A stretch of DNA of 6,177 nucleotides from Rhodothermales bacterium. Its GTDB lineage: Bacteria > Bacteroidota > Rhodothermia > Rhodothermales > UBA10348. A program made the translations under genes and the position numbers. Numbering within the stretch: the stretch's first letter is position 1; each line of letters starts with the position of its first letter. Shown piece after piece: positions 1 through 6,177 of this stretch. The notes below the pieces were generated by a model. It made no database searches and was not told the origin of the DNA. It saw only the letters and a program-made list of their open reading frames with translations. The stretch covers positions 1 to 6,177 of the forward strand of contig JAURGV010000147.1 in the NCBI GenBank assembly GCA_030833605.1. Direction: 5' to 3'.

Positions 1-419
1 AGCATTTTGGCAATATGGGGCCGCGCAATGGACTTTCCGGGGCAAAGCTTTGGTAGTTGTGCGCCTGCCGATAGCGCACCCACCTTTTTAAGACCGAATA
101 AAAACGATTCCGCCCGTTCCTGCCGCCGTTGCTGTTGCAGATCAAGAAACGCGCGCAGTGATTCATCTTCCGGACGAAAGCCGTACGCTAAGAGGTGTAC
201 TTCATCCCCTCTGGCCGTCGAACTGATTTCGCAACCCGCTAAAAAACGAATATCTCGCTGTTTGCACGCCTGTTGCGCTTCTTCTAGCCCTTGCGTGGTA
301 TCGTGATCGGTCAGTGCCAAACACCCCAAACCAGATTCAACGGCCAATTCTACCAAATCGATCGGGTCAAACCGACCATCGGAAGCGGTAGAATGCATGT
401 GTAAATCTGCTTTGATCAT
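1..419 (-). CDS. PHP-domain metal-dependent phosphoesterase, TrpH/YciV (RNase AM) type, C-terminus missing
   Basis: This is the first 139 residues of a PHP-domain protein; the 3' end runs off the left edge. Metal-binding motifs are visible: H7-x-H9 followed by S10 and D14-G15, then T37-D38-H39-D40, then the acidic site G62-C-E64, then D72-E-V-H75-L-L. R133-P-H135 near the break matches the RPH motif of the TrpH/YciV branch. Characterised relatives (E. coli YciV, now RNase AM) are 5'-3' exonucleases acting on short RNA or hydrolyse 3',5'-nucleoside bisphosphates, using a multi-metal centre; they are cytoplasmic. The start at 419 is chosen because the first metal motif falls at residues 7-9, as is usual for the family. 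No clear ribosome binding site precedes it. The gene is divergent from the flippase-like gene. The family call is strong; the exact substrate cannot be read from the sequence. Confidence 0.9.
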   Translation of the reverse strand, partial: MIKADLHMHSTASDGRFDPIDLVELAVESGLGCLALTDHDTTQGLEEAQQACKQRDIRFLAGCEISSTARGDEVHLLAYGFRPEDESLRAFLDLQQQRRQERAESFLFGLKKVGALSAGAQLPKLCPGKSIARPHIAKM

Positions 420-465
420 TTTCAATCGGTTTCGTTGATCTATATTGAATGTACGATCAGGGCCT

Positions 466-496
466 TAAACATACCGAAACCAGTTCTAGGTCCCAA
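466..496 (-). promoter_or_regulatory. possible Bacteroidota-type promoter for the PHP gene
   Basis: Reading leftward, TTGG (496-493) is followed after 19 bases by TATGTTTA (473-466). This resembles the Bacteroidota sigma-factor pattern of a TTTG-like -33 element and a TAnnTTTG -7 element, with one mismatch in the -7 box. Transcription would begin near 459, giving a leader of about 40 bases before the ATG at 419. The motif is short and the host phylum is uncertain, so this is only a candidate. Confidence 0.25.
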
Positions 497-502
497 CGTT
501 GG
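493..502. repeat. perfect 10-bp palindrome in the divergent intergenic region
   Basis: CCAACGTTGG reads the same on both strands. It lies between the divergent PHP and flippase-like genes and overlaps the possible -33 element of the leftward promoter, a position where a dimeric repressor could act. Nothing in the sequence identifies a binding protein, and a 10-bp palindrome can occur by chance. The rest of the 420-552 gap holds only short inverted repeats (GGTTTCG at 428-434 with CGAAACC at 475-481; TTCAAT at 421-426 with ATTGAA at 444-449) and no further gene. Confidence 0.35.
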
Positions 503-532
503 TTTGGTTCGAGATTAAACGATGCATTCTTT

Positions 533-538
533 AGAGGA
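533..538 (+). promoter_or_regulatory. possible ribosome binding site of the flippase-like gene
   Basis: AGAGGA is the only purine-rich Shine-Dalgarno-like stretch upstream of the ATG at 553. The spacing of 14 bases is longer than the usual 5-9, so it may be weak or not used. An in-frame TAG at 532-534 closes the reading frame just before it, so 553 is the first possible ATG. Confidence 0.35.
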
Positions 539-552
539 ATTCTACTCAATTA

Positions 553-1632
553 ATGACCGGCAAACAATCCCAACCTTTATCTGAAGACCGCGATGAAGCC
601 ACACTGGTTAAGCCAAACATTTCGGTTTGGAATCTGGTATGGCCGCTTGCACTTGGGATTGGGTCGTTGTTGGTAGTTGGGTATTTCACCTACCATAAAG
701 GGGGATTCGTCAAGTTCTTCAAGCAGGTCGATCCGCTAATCATGTCGGGCGCTTTTGCCATGTTGGTGCTACGCGTTGTGATGGGCGGTTGGCGCATCAG
801 TTTTATTTCCCGACATGCGCTCGGCTTTAAAGCCGGTATTCGTTCCCAATTGGCCTGGGATTTTGCCTCCAACATATCGCCTTCGTTCGTTGGAGGAGCC
901 CCGCTAACAGCCTATTACATTGCTCGGGAGTCGCGCGTACCCCCGAACAAGCCGATTGCTATCGGGGATGTTTCGGCCGTGATGTCCTACGTGATGCTCT
1001 TGGATCAAGTATGGTTCGCCCTCTCCGTTCCCGTGCTGCTGATTGGCACGTGGTTTATGGACGTTATTCCAGCATCTGCCGGCTTATTGGGCACCTGGAC
1101 CATTGTCGCTTATCTCATTATTCTGATGGCCTATACCGGGCTGTTCGCCTATGCGACGCTGTACCGACCCGACGTGTTGGGCCGGGTGGCTGAAAAAGTG
1201 TTGCGCCTTCCGTTTTTGAGACGATTCAAAGACAAAGTAATGGGTGAAATGAAAGAATTTGAGCTTCGCGCGGCGGTTTTACGTCGTCAGAAAAGCGACT
1301 TTTTCTTGCGGGGGTTTTTATTAACCACCGGAACGTGGATTGCTCGGTTCGGGCTCGTCGTTTTTATTATTTGGAGTTTTGTCCCCGACGTAGACCTGCT
1401 GCTGCTCACCATGCGATCTATTGCGATGGCTATGGGATCATTGATTATGCCGACTCCAGGCGGTGCAGGGGGCTTGGAAGGGCTGTACGCCTTGTTTTTC
1501 GGCGATTTGCTGCCCGATTCGTCCCTGCTTGCGCCTTCCCTACTCACGTGGCGCATTTTGGGCTACTACATATTCCTCATTTTCGGCATTAGCCTCTCCA
1601 CCCGGCATTTACAGCGCACCAAGAAACAATAG
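553..1632 (+). CDS. lysylphosphatidylglycerol synthase TM-region / flippase-like integral membrane protein
   Basis: A 359-residue polytopic inner-membrane protein without a detectable soluble enzyme domain. After a hydrophilic N-terminus of about 25 residues, hydrophobic segments appear near 27-47, 62-80, 142-168, 178-202, 255-276, 284-300 and 335-352. Two family hallmarks are visible: the N107-ISPSFVGGAP segment, and PTPGGAGGLEG at 300-310, matching the PxPGGxGxxE motif of the LPG_synthase_TM (formerly UPF0104, 'flippase-like') family. In MprF this type of domain flips aminoacylated lipids; stand-alone members are often annotated as hypothetical transporters of lipid-linked or glycolipid substrates. 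The length fits a stand-alone member lacking the aminoacyl-transferase half of MprF. The start is fixed by an in-frame stop at 532. The neighbours do not reveal a substrate: the gene is alone on its strand, divergent from the PHP gene and convergent with the cupin gene. The family is confident; the function is unknown. Confidence 0.88.
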   Translation: MTGKQSQPLSEDRDEATLVKPNISVWNLVWPLALGIGSLLVVGYFTYHKGGFVKFFKQVDPLIMSGAFAMLVLRVVMGGWRISFISRHALGFKAGIRSQLAWDFASNISPSFVGGAPLTAYYIARESRVPPNKPIAIGDVSAVMSYVMLLDQVWFALSVPVLLIGTWFMDVIPASAGLLGTWTIVAYLIILMAYTGLFAYATLYRPDVLGRVAEKVLRLPFLRRFKDKVMGEMKEFELRAAVLRRQKSDFFLRGFLLTTGTWIARFGLVVFIIWSFVPDVDLLLLTMRSIAMAMGSLIMPTPGGAGGLEGLYALFFGDLLPDSSLLAPSLLTWRILGYYIFLIFGISLSTRHLQRTKKQ

Positions 1633-1664
1633 GCTGGCGCGGTCAGGATAATCGGCGCTATGCC
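1633..1664. other. short convergent intergenic gap without a recognisable terminator
   Basis: Only 32 bases separate the stop codons of the rightward flippase-like gene and the leftward cupin gene. I see no GC-rich hairpin followed by a T-run in either direction. A 5-bp inverted repeat (CTACG 1665-1669 / CGTAG 1676-1680) overlaps the cupin stop codon but has no T-tract. Confidence 0.5.
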
Positions 1665-2024
1665 CTACGACCGTCCGTAGTCATCTTCGAGACGTTCAAT
1701 ATCGTTTTCGTCGCAAATCCCGAGCTGCGTTTCGATAATAATGAGGTTCTCCTTCCCGTCGTTTTGAATGCGATGAACGCCGCCCACGGGAATAAACACT
1801 TTTTCGCCGGCGGTAACCGGAATTAGGTCGTTATCGAGCGTAAACTGACCACTACCAGCCACAATGACCCAGTGCTCGGACCGCAATTTGTGCCGCTGAA
1901 GCGATAACCGTTGCCCGGGATGAACAATGATGCGCTTAACCCTATACCCCGGTTCGTTGAGGTATTCTTCCCAACGACCCCACGGACGGTCGTCCGCGTC
2001 GATCCAATTTTCTTTTTTCGACAT
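1665..2024 (-). CDS. stand-alone mannose-6-phosphate isomerase type II cupin protein
   Basis: A 119-residue cytoplasmic protein that is a single cupin barrel. Both cupin motifs are intact: G37-x5-Q43-x-H45-x4-E50-x6-G57, in which Gln takes the place of the usual first His, and G73-x5-P79-x-G81-x2-H84-x3-N88. The opening RPWGRWEEY (13-21), the RSEHWVIVAGSG stretch, and the closing IETQLGICDENDIERLEDDYGR are typical of the C-terminal isomerase domain of bifunctional mannose-1-phosphate guanylyltransferase / mannose-6-phosphate isomerase. The nucleotidyltransferase half is absent, and there is no trace of it upstream, where the NhaC gene ends 31 bases away; this looks like a natural single-domain protein, not a fragment. 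Fructose-6-phosphate/mannose-6-phosphate interconversion is the likely reaction, but stand-alone members have been little tested. It is probably the last gene of the leftward operon. Confidence 0.88.
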   Translation of the reverse strand: MSKKENWIDADDRPWGRWEEYLNEPGYRVKRIIVHPGQRLSLQRHKLRSEHWVIVAGSGQFTLDNDLIPVTAGEKVFIPVGGVHRIQNDGKENLIIIETQLGICDENDIERLEDDYGRS

Positions 2025-2055
2025 CGTATTAATCCACTACCGCGTGGTTCAGGTG

Positions 2056-3948
2056 TTAAGCAACGACCGGTTCGTCGTCGGCAATTTTTCCAAAAAAGCG
2101 TACTACAAGCACCAAAAGGACGGCGCCAATAGCTAAAGACGCCCACCAAGGGAATCCAAATCCTACAGGCAATGTGCCACCCACTATCGCTACACTGCCT
2201 ACCGTCATGGCATACGGAAGCTGGGTTCGTACGTGGTCGATGTGATCACAACCCGATGCCATGGAACTCAAAATGGTCGTATCTGAAATAGGCGAACAAT
2301 GATCGCCCCATACCGCACCCGCCAAAATGGCGGAAATGGTTGAGTATAGAATGTGGTAATCATGCGCTGCAGTCATGCCATTTACGTCCATAACCGCCCA
2401 TGCCAGCGGAATAACCAAAGGCATCAGAATACCCATGGTACCCCAACTTGAACCCGTTGCAAACGCGGTAGCAGCAGCGAGCAAGAATACAATGGTGGGC
2501 ACCACTCCTGGATGGAGCGCATCGCCCAATACCGATACCAAGAATCCTGCGGTGTGTAAATCGTCGGTAACGGCCGATAAGGCCCACGCCATCATCAGAA
2601 TGATCATGGCAAATAGCATTCCTTTCAAACCGGAATACCACGCCTCAACCACCTCGGTCAAGGTTAAAATGCGTTGCACCGTCGACAAAATGGCGGCAAC
2701 AAAAACGGCCAACAACGAAGCCCACATCAGTGAACTGAACGAATCGGAGCTCCCAATAATATCTTTTATGGAATCGCCCGTGCCCGTATACCAAAGTCCG
2801 CCCAACACCCCGAAAACAAGTATCAAAACGGGGATAATTGCATTAATAGCCCGCTGAGGTTTGCCCTCAATGGGAGTGGTCTCTTTGGAGGTTGTCGCAT
2901 CTTCGTCAATGATCGCTGCTGGATCAATCACTTGGCCCAGGGTGCGGGCCCGAACTTCGGCTTTGTACATGGGACCAAAGTCGCGGCGGGTGTACGCGAT
3001 TAAGAAAACGAAGAAAATGGCCAATATCGGATAAAACGAATACGGAATGGATGCTAAAAAGAATCCATACGCCGAACCGGATAGTCCTTCAATCTTTTCT
3101 ACGGCATTTTCTATCAATCCAACTTCGTACCCAATCCACGTGGTCACAAAAGCCAAACAAGCTACTGGAGCGGCCGTTGAGTCCACGATGTAGGCCAGTT
3201 TTTCTCTTGAAATACGGAGGCGGTCCGTTACAGGACGCATGGTATTCCCAACAACCAGCGAGTTGGCGTAATCGTCAAAAAATATGGCTAGCCCCAATAC
3301 GCCCGTAGCGATTTGACCGCGCTTCGGATCGTTGGCCCAGCGAACAATGATATTTACGACCCCCTGCATACCTCCATTCTTGGAAATAATGCCCACCATA
3401 CCCCCAATCATACAGGAAAACAAGATCACTGATGCATGGTCTGGATCGACGTATTCTTGCAATACGTACCCATTAAACGTGTTTAGAAGGCCCCAGAATA
3501 CCCCTTGTATCGAAAATCCGGCTACGGTAGCTGCGCCCACCCAAATCCCTAAAAACAGGGCTGGAATGACCCGCTTGAAAGCCAGAGCGATAACAATGGC
3601 TAAAACGGGAGGCACTATCGACCAAAATCCCGCAATACTTCGGGTAGCTTCGCGTACGACTTCTTGGCCGGAACGAAGCAGCACAACATCTTGAGCGCCT
3701 TTAGCGGTGACCGTTACGCCTTTGGCCTGCCATCCGTCATCTTCATCAAATTCAAGGGCGAAGGTACCACCAGAGGCTTGAACAGCGTACGCATCCATGG
3801 ATAGCGTATCACCCGTCACCGTGACCCCGACATCAAATCCAACCTCATTTAGAACCACACCGGGCACCTTTATGGCCGTTTCTTGAGCGTTGCCTACGGA
3901 AACCGCCAGGGCACTGGCAAGCAATAAAGCCAGAATTCGGGTCTGCAT
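2056..3948 (-). CDS. NhaC-family Na+/H+ antiporter with N-terminal signal peptide and exported domain
   Basis: A 630-residue inner-membrane protein. Residues 1-21 look like a signal peptide (basic R4, hydrophobic core, likely cleavage at GNA|QE). Residues 22 to about 106 form a hydrophilic, probably beta-rich segment rich in Val, Thr, Gly and Asp. The antiporter core starts near residue 107 with GFWSIVPPVLAI. Family motifs are FFDDYANSLVVGNTMRP (223-239), DSTAAPVACLA (256-266), FATGSSWGTMGILMPL (496-511), and WGDHCSPISDTTILSS (547-562) followed by CDHIDHVRTQLPYA. A charged linker at about 320-365 separates the two halves. NhaC proteins exchange Na+ and H+ (or, in relatives, carry malate/lactate or amino acids) across the inner membrane. 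The core fits the usual size of roughly 500 residues; the extra N-terminus accounts for the rest. The ATG lies 13 bases after upp, with an A-rich upstream stretch and no Shine-Dalgarno. The ion-exchange role is inferred from the family only. Confidence 0.92.
   Translation of the reverse strand: MQTRILALLLASALAVSVGNAQETAIKVPGVVLNEVGFDVGVTVTGDTLSMDAYAVQASGGTFALEFDEDDGWQAKGVTVTAKGAQDVVLLRSGQEVVREATRSIAGFWSIVPPVLAIVIALAFKRVIPALFLGIWVGAATVAGFSIQGVFWGLLNTFNGYVLQEYVDPDHASVILFSCMIGGMVGIISKNGGMQGVVNIIVRWANDPKRGQIATGVLGLAIFFDDYANSLVVGNTMRPVTDRLRISREKLAYIVDSTAAPVACLAFVTTWIGYEVGLIENAVEKIEGLSGSAYGFFLASIPYSFYPILAIFFVFLIAYTRRDFGPMYKAEVRARTLGQVIDPAAIIDEDATTSKETTPIEGKPQRAINAIIPVLILVFGVLGGLWYTGTGDSIKDIIGSSDSFSSLMWASLLAVFVAAILSTVQRILTLTEVVEAWYSGLKGMLFAMIILMMAWALSAVTDDLHTAGFLVSVLGDALHPGVVPTIVFLLAAATAFATGSSWGTMGILMPLVIPLAWAVMDVNGMTAAHDYHILYSTISAILAGAVWGDHCSPISDTTILSSMASGCDHIDHVRTQLPYAMTVGSVAIVGGTLPVGFGFPWWASLAIGAVLLVLVVRFFGKIADDEPVVA
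3633..3885 (-). other. extra exported domain of the NhaC-family protein
   Basis: This region encodes residues 22-106, between the predicted signal peptide and the first core membrane helix. It has no hydrophobic helix, alternates short Val/Thr-rich stretches with Gly/Asp turns (for example GVTVTGDTLS and GTFALEFDEDDG), and carries no cysteine. It should lie in the periplasm if the signal peptide is processed. I recognise no known domain in it. Confidence 0.6.
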
Positions 3949-3961
3949 GATGGTTTGTTAT

Positions 3962-4588
3962 TTAATGGGTTCCAAAAATTCGATCTCCTGCATCGCCAAG
4001 TCCTGGGCGTATGTAGGCATTTTCATCCAATTCCCTATCGACAACGGCCGTGTAGATTGCTACGTCGGGATGGTCCGCATGCACACCGGCAATGCCTTCG
4101 GGTGCAGAAACCAAGGTGACGAGAATGATTCGCCCTGCCCCCACCTCTTTTAGGTGTTTAATGGCTCCACAGGCACTCCCACCGGTTGCCAACATGGGAT
4201 CGACTACGATCACCGTGGCCTTTTCTATACCGGGCGGAATGTTCGAATAGTAGTCAACCGGTTCGTGGGTTCGCTCGTCCCGATACATTCCTAAGTGGCC
4301 GATGCGGGCTTCGGGTAAAAAATGAACAAACCCATCGATCATGCCCAATCCTGCGCGCAAAATGGGCACCACAATAACGTCCTCGTCCAGCTCAAAGCCC
4401 TCGGTGGATTCCAACGGCGTTTCAATCCGAATCGACTTGGTTTTTAACGAACGAAGCACTTCGTACGCCAAAATGGACGAGATATCGCGTAAGGTCGAGC
4501 GGAACACGCCATAGGGCGTGTCCGCTCGCCTGAGCACTGTCAAATCACGCCTAAGAATCGGGTGATCTATGACTTGAACGTGATTCAT
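3962..4588 (-). CDS. upp: uracil phosphoribosyltransferase
   Basis: A cytoplasmic pyrimidine-salvage enzyme that joins uracil to PRPP to give UMP and pyrophosphate. The PRPP-binding loop is VIVVDPMLATGGS (126-138), the VPILRAGLGM segment (74-83) matches the conserved catalytic region, and PGLGDAGDRIFGT (195-207) is the C-terminal uracil-binding signature. From the ATG at 4588 the protein is 208 residues, the same length as E. coli Upp, and starts MNHVQVIDHP, in register with known N-termini. An in-frame TTG at 4603 would add five residues (MSPRK) and shorten the gap to the upstream symporter from 30 to 15 bases; GAGAAG 7 bases before that TTG makes it a possible alternative. The gene sits between two sodium-coupled transporter genes in the leftward unit. 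All key residues appear intact. Confidence 0.96.
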   Translation of the reverse strand: MNHVQVIDHPILRRDLTVLRRADTPYGVFRSTLRDISSILAYEVLRSLKTKSIRIETPLESTEGFELDEDVIVVPILRAGLGMIDGFVHFLPEARIGHLGMYRDERTHEPVDYYSNIPPGIEKATVIVVDPMLATGGSACGAIKHLKEVGAGRIILVTLVSAPEGIAGVHADHPDVAIYTAVVDRELDENAYIRPGLGDAGDRIFGTH

Positions 4589-4618
4589 CTTTCTTGGCGA
4601 CAACGTTTAACTTCTCGA

Positions 4619-6177
4619 CTAAGAAGGTTTATTGCCAACCCAAGGTTTACGCTCGAAGTAGCTGTCGGTAATCTTCTTGAGCAGACCGGAAAGCAAGATC
4701 AACGTAATGACGTTCGGCAAAGTCACGAGGGAAAGCGCAACGTCTCCCAGGTCCCAAATGGTCGTAACGGCTATAATGGCGCCCAAGAAGTGGAATACCA
4801 AGAAGACCATTTTGTACGGTAGAATGGCTTTTTTACCCCATAGGTAATTCGCGCATCGGTCACCGTAGTAACTCCAGGAAATGGCTGTTGAAACGGCGAA
4901 TAGGAATACACACACCAAAACGATGTATTTACCCATCCAACCCAGTCCAACCGGCTCCAGTCCAACCTCGAAACCAAGCGTGGTGAGCGGCGAGCTATTG
5001 CGAGCCGCATCCCCGTATAGAACCGAGTAATCCACCCCGTCGGAGCCCGAAGCAATCGGGTTTCCAGGCGTAATGGTTCCGGAGAACGGAATCGTCTGAT
5101 CGGAATCGACATAGAAACGATCGACTACAATATCGTAATAGGTCATTTGGACGTCGTCAGCTGAGTTCATCAACTGAGCGCCGTTTTCAATGACGATAGA
5201 GCTAGGCGCCGAAGTCGAGGTGTGACCACCCTGTTCGTCGACCATGGCGTAGGAAATATTTCCGTCCGTAAGCGCAATGGTGGTCGGCACTTTAGCACTA
5301 AATACGCCGGTAGATACGATCACCAAACCGGTCATGGTACAGATCACGATGGTATCGATGAACGGCTCTAGAAGCGCGACAACACCTTCTGACACGGGCT
5401 CATCGGTTTTCGCAGCGGAGTGAGCAATCGGAGCCGATCCTTGACCTGCTTCGTTCGAGAACAGTCCTCGCTGAACACCATAGCGCATGGTGAAAAGGAA
5501 AACTCCCATTCCCGTGCCAGCAACCCCAGCAGTAGGATTAAATGCTTCGGAGAAAATGGTGGCGAAAGCCGGCATAATGTGGTCCATATTAAGCACCAAC
5601 ACCACTAATGCGGCGGCGACATAAATACTGGCCATAACCGGAGCCAAAATGCCCGTTACCTTTCCAATGCGGCTAATACCACCAATAATTACCATCCCGA
5701 CAATAGCGGCGGTAAATAGACCGGTAATCCAAGTAGCAATACCGAAGTTGTCAAATACTTGGGTTGCAATGGTATTGGATTGAATCGCGTTTCCTGTAAA
5801 AAAGGACGTAATCATCAGCATAAAGGCGAAAAACATCGCCACAGGCTTCCAATTCCATCCAAAAACGTCTTTAATGCCCCGTTCGATGTAATACATGGGC
5901 CCTCCCGCGACAGAACCTTCCCATTTGGTCGTACCATCCATGGAAATGCGGTAGTGCTGTGCAAGGGTCACTTCAGAAAACTTTGTCGCCATCCCTAAAA
6001 GCGCCGTAACCCACATCCAGAACAGCGCTCCGGGGCCTCCCCAGTGAATAGCCAACGCTACCCCTGCAATATTCCCCGTCCCAACGGTAGCAGATAACGC
6101 CGTGGTTAGAGCTTGAAAATGCGAAACGTCACCTGGTTCGTTTGGATCGTCGTATCTACCCGTTGTGACCGCAAAAC
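4619..6177 (-). CDS. AGCS-family sodium:alanine/glycine symporter, N-terminus missing
   Basis: The last 518 residues of an inner-membrane symporter; the 5' end lies beyond the right edge. The reading frame is open to position 6177 and its upstream part is clearly coding: SHFQALTTALSATVGTGNIAGVALAIHWGGPGALFWMW is the conserved AGCS core entry, so the TTG at 6055 is an internal leucine and not a start. Other hallmarks are GGPMYYIERG (visible residues 91-100), RGLFSNEAGQGSAPIAHSAA (236-255) and LEPFIDTIVICTMTGLVIVSTG (269-290). The family takes up alanine, glycine or related amino acids with Na+ (LeuT fold). An extra hydrophilic loop of about 105 residues follows VIVSTG; the chain then returns to helices GKYIVLVCVFLFAVSTAISWSYYGD and two more, ending in a short basic tail. 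It is the first visible gene of the leftward unit, 30 bases before upp. The substrate is inferred from the family. Confidence 0.95.
   Translation of the reverse strand, partial: FAVTTGRYDDPNEPGDVSHFQALTTALSATVGTGNIAGVALAIHWGGPGALFWMWVTALLGMATKFSEVTLAQHYRISMDGTTKWEGSVAGGPMYYIERGIKDVFGWNWKPVAMFFAFMLMITSFFTGNAIQSNTIATQVFDNFGIATWITGLFTAAIVGMVIIGGISRIGKVTGILAPVMASIYVAAALVVLVLNMDHIMPAFATIFSEAFNPTAGVAGTGMGVFLFTMRYGVQRGLFSNEAGQGSAPIAHSAAKTDEPVSEGVVALLEPFIDTIVICTMTGLVIVSTGVFSAKVPTTIALTDGNISYAMVDEQGGHTSTSAPSSIVIENGAQLMNSADDVQMTYYDIVVDRFYVDSDQTIPFSGTITPGNPIASGSDGVDYSVLYGDAARNSSPLTTLGFEVGLEPVGLGWMGKYIVLVCVFLFAVSTAISWSYYGDRCANYLWGKKAILPYKMVFLVFHFLGAIIAVTTIWDLGDVALSLVTLPNVITLILLSGLLKKITDSYFERKPWVGNKPS
4942..4967. 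repeat. 11-bp direct repeat with a 15-bp period inside the symporter gene
   Basis: CCAGTCCAACC occurs at 4942-4952 and again at 4957-4967. On the coding strand the two copies encode VGLEP followed by VGLGW, so the 15-bp period is in frame and adds five codons just before the helix that follows the extra loop. It could be a small in-frame duplication or chance. Confidence 0.5.
4979..5302 (-). other. extra extracytoplasmic loop of the AGCS symporter
   Basis: This region encodes a stretch of about 105 residues between the helix ending VIVSTG and the next helix starting GKYIV. It is rich in Ser, Thr, Asp and Gly, with no hydrophobic helix (for example GGHTSTSAPSS, DSDQTIPFSGTITPGNPIASGSDG). Common AGCS proteins have only a short loop here. 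The following helix is succeeded by a basic stretch (GDRCANYLWGKKA), so the positive-inside rule puts the insertion outside the membrane. No known domain is recognised. Confidence 0.6.

Noticed and set aside
7..306. Open frame of 99 codons on the plus strand
   Set aside because: It is antisense to the PHP-domain gene, whose metal-binding motifs are clear on the minus strand; its Arg/Ser/Cys-rich translation resembles no protein.
503..534. TTTG (503-506) plus TTCTTTAG (527-534) as a rightward Bacteroidota-type promoter
   Set aside because: The -7 box matches only four of six fixed positions, and the implied start would leave a leader of about 12 bases that excludes the only ribosome-binding-site candidate.
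1665..1680. CTACG/CGTAG hairpin as a terminator between the convergent genes
   Set aside because: The stem is only 5 bp, overlaps the cupin stop codon and lacks a T-run on either side.
2375..2857. Open frame of 160 codons on the plus strand
   Set aside because: It lies opposite the conserved NhaC core and has no recognisable features of its own.
3332..3694. Open frame of 120 codons on the plus strand
   Set aside because: It lies opposite the NhaC gene; the minus-strand frame carries the family motifs.
6053..6055. TTG as the start of the AGCS symporter
   Set aside because: The frame continues upstream with the conserved ALSATVGTGNIAGVAL segment, so this codon is an internal leucine and the gene is cut by the window edge.

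Overview
The window is an ordinary stretch of bacterial chromosome holding six protein-coding genes; two are cut by the window edges. I see no RNA genes, insertion sequences, CRISPR arrays or phage genes. The host is probably a Gram-negative marine or salt-adapted bacterium of the Bacteroidota/Rhodothermota/Balneolota group. This is a low-confidence inference from the sodium-coupled transporters, the weak or absent Shine-Dalgarno sequences and one possible Bacteroidota-type promoter.

Left part (1-1632): two divergent genes flank a 133-bp intergenic region. Leftward is the N-terminal part of a PHP-domain metal-dependent phosphoesterase of the TrpH/YciV (RNase AM) type, running off the left edge. 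Rightward is a complete polytopic membrane protein of the LPG-synthase transmembrane / flippase-like family. The region between them holds a perfect 10-bp palindrome and a weak promoter candidate.

Right part (1665-6177): four genes all read leftward with gaps of about 30, 13 and 31 bases, so they are probably one transcription unit whose promoter lies beyond the right edge. In transcription order they are an AGCS-family sodium:amino-acid symporter (N-terminus off the window), uracil phosphoribosyltransferase (upp), a NhaC-family Na+/H+ antiporter with an added signal peptide and exported domain, and a stand-alone mannose-6-phosphate isomerase-type cupin. The unit converges on the flippase-like gene, with only 32 bases between the two stop codons.

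Together the genes suggest housekeeping work: sodium-driven amino-acid uptake, Na+/H+ exchange, uracil salvage and possibly sugar-phosphate metabolism. The most unusual points are the extra extracytoplasmic segments in the two transporters: an exported domain of about 85 residues ahead of the NhaC core, and a loop of about 105 residues inside the AGCS symporter. I found no convincing new multi-gene system.
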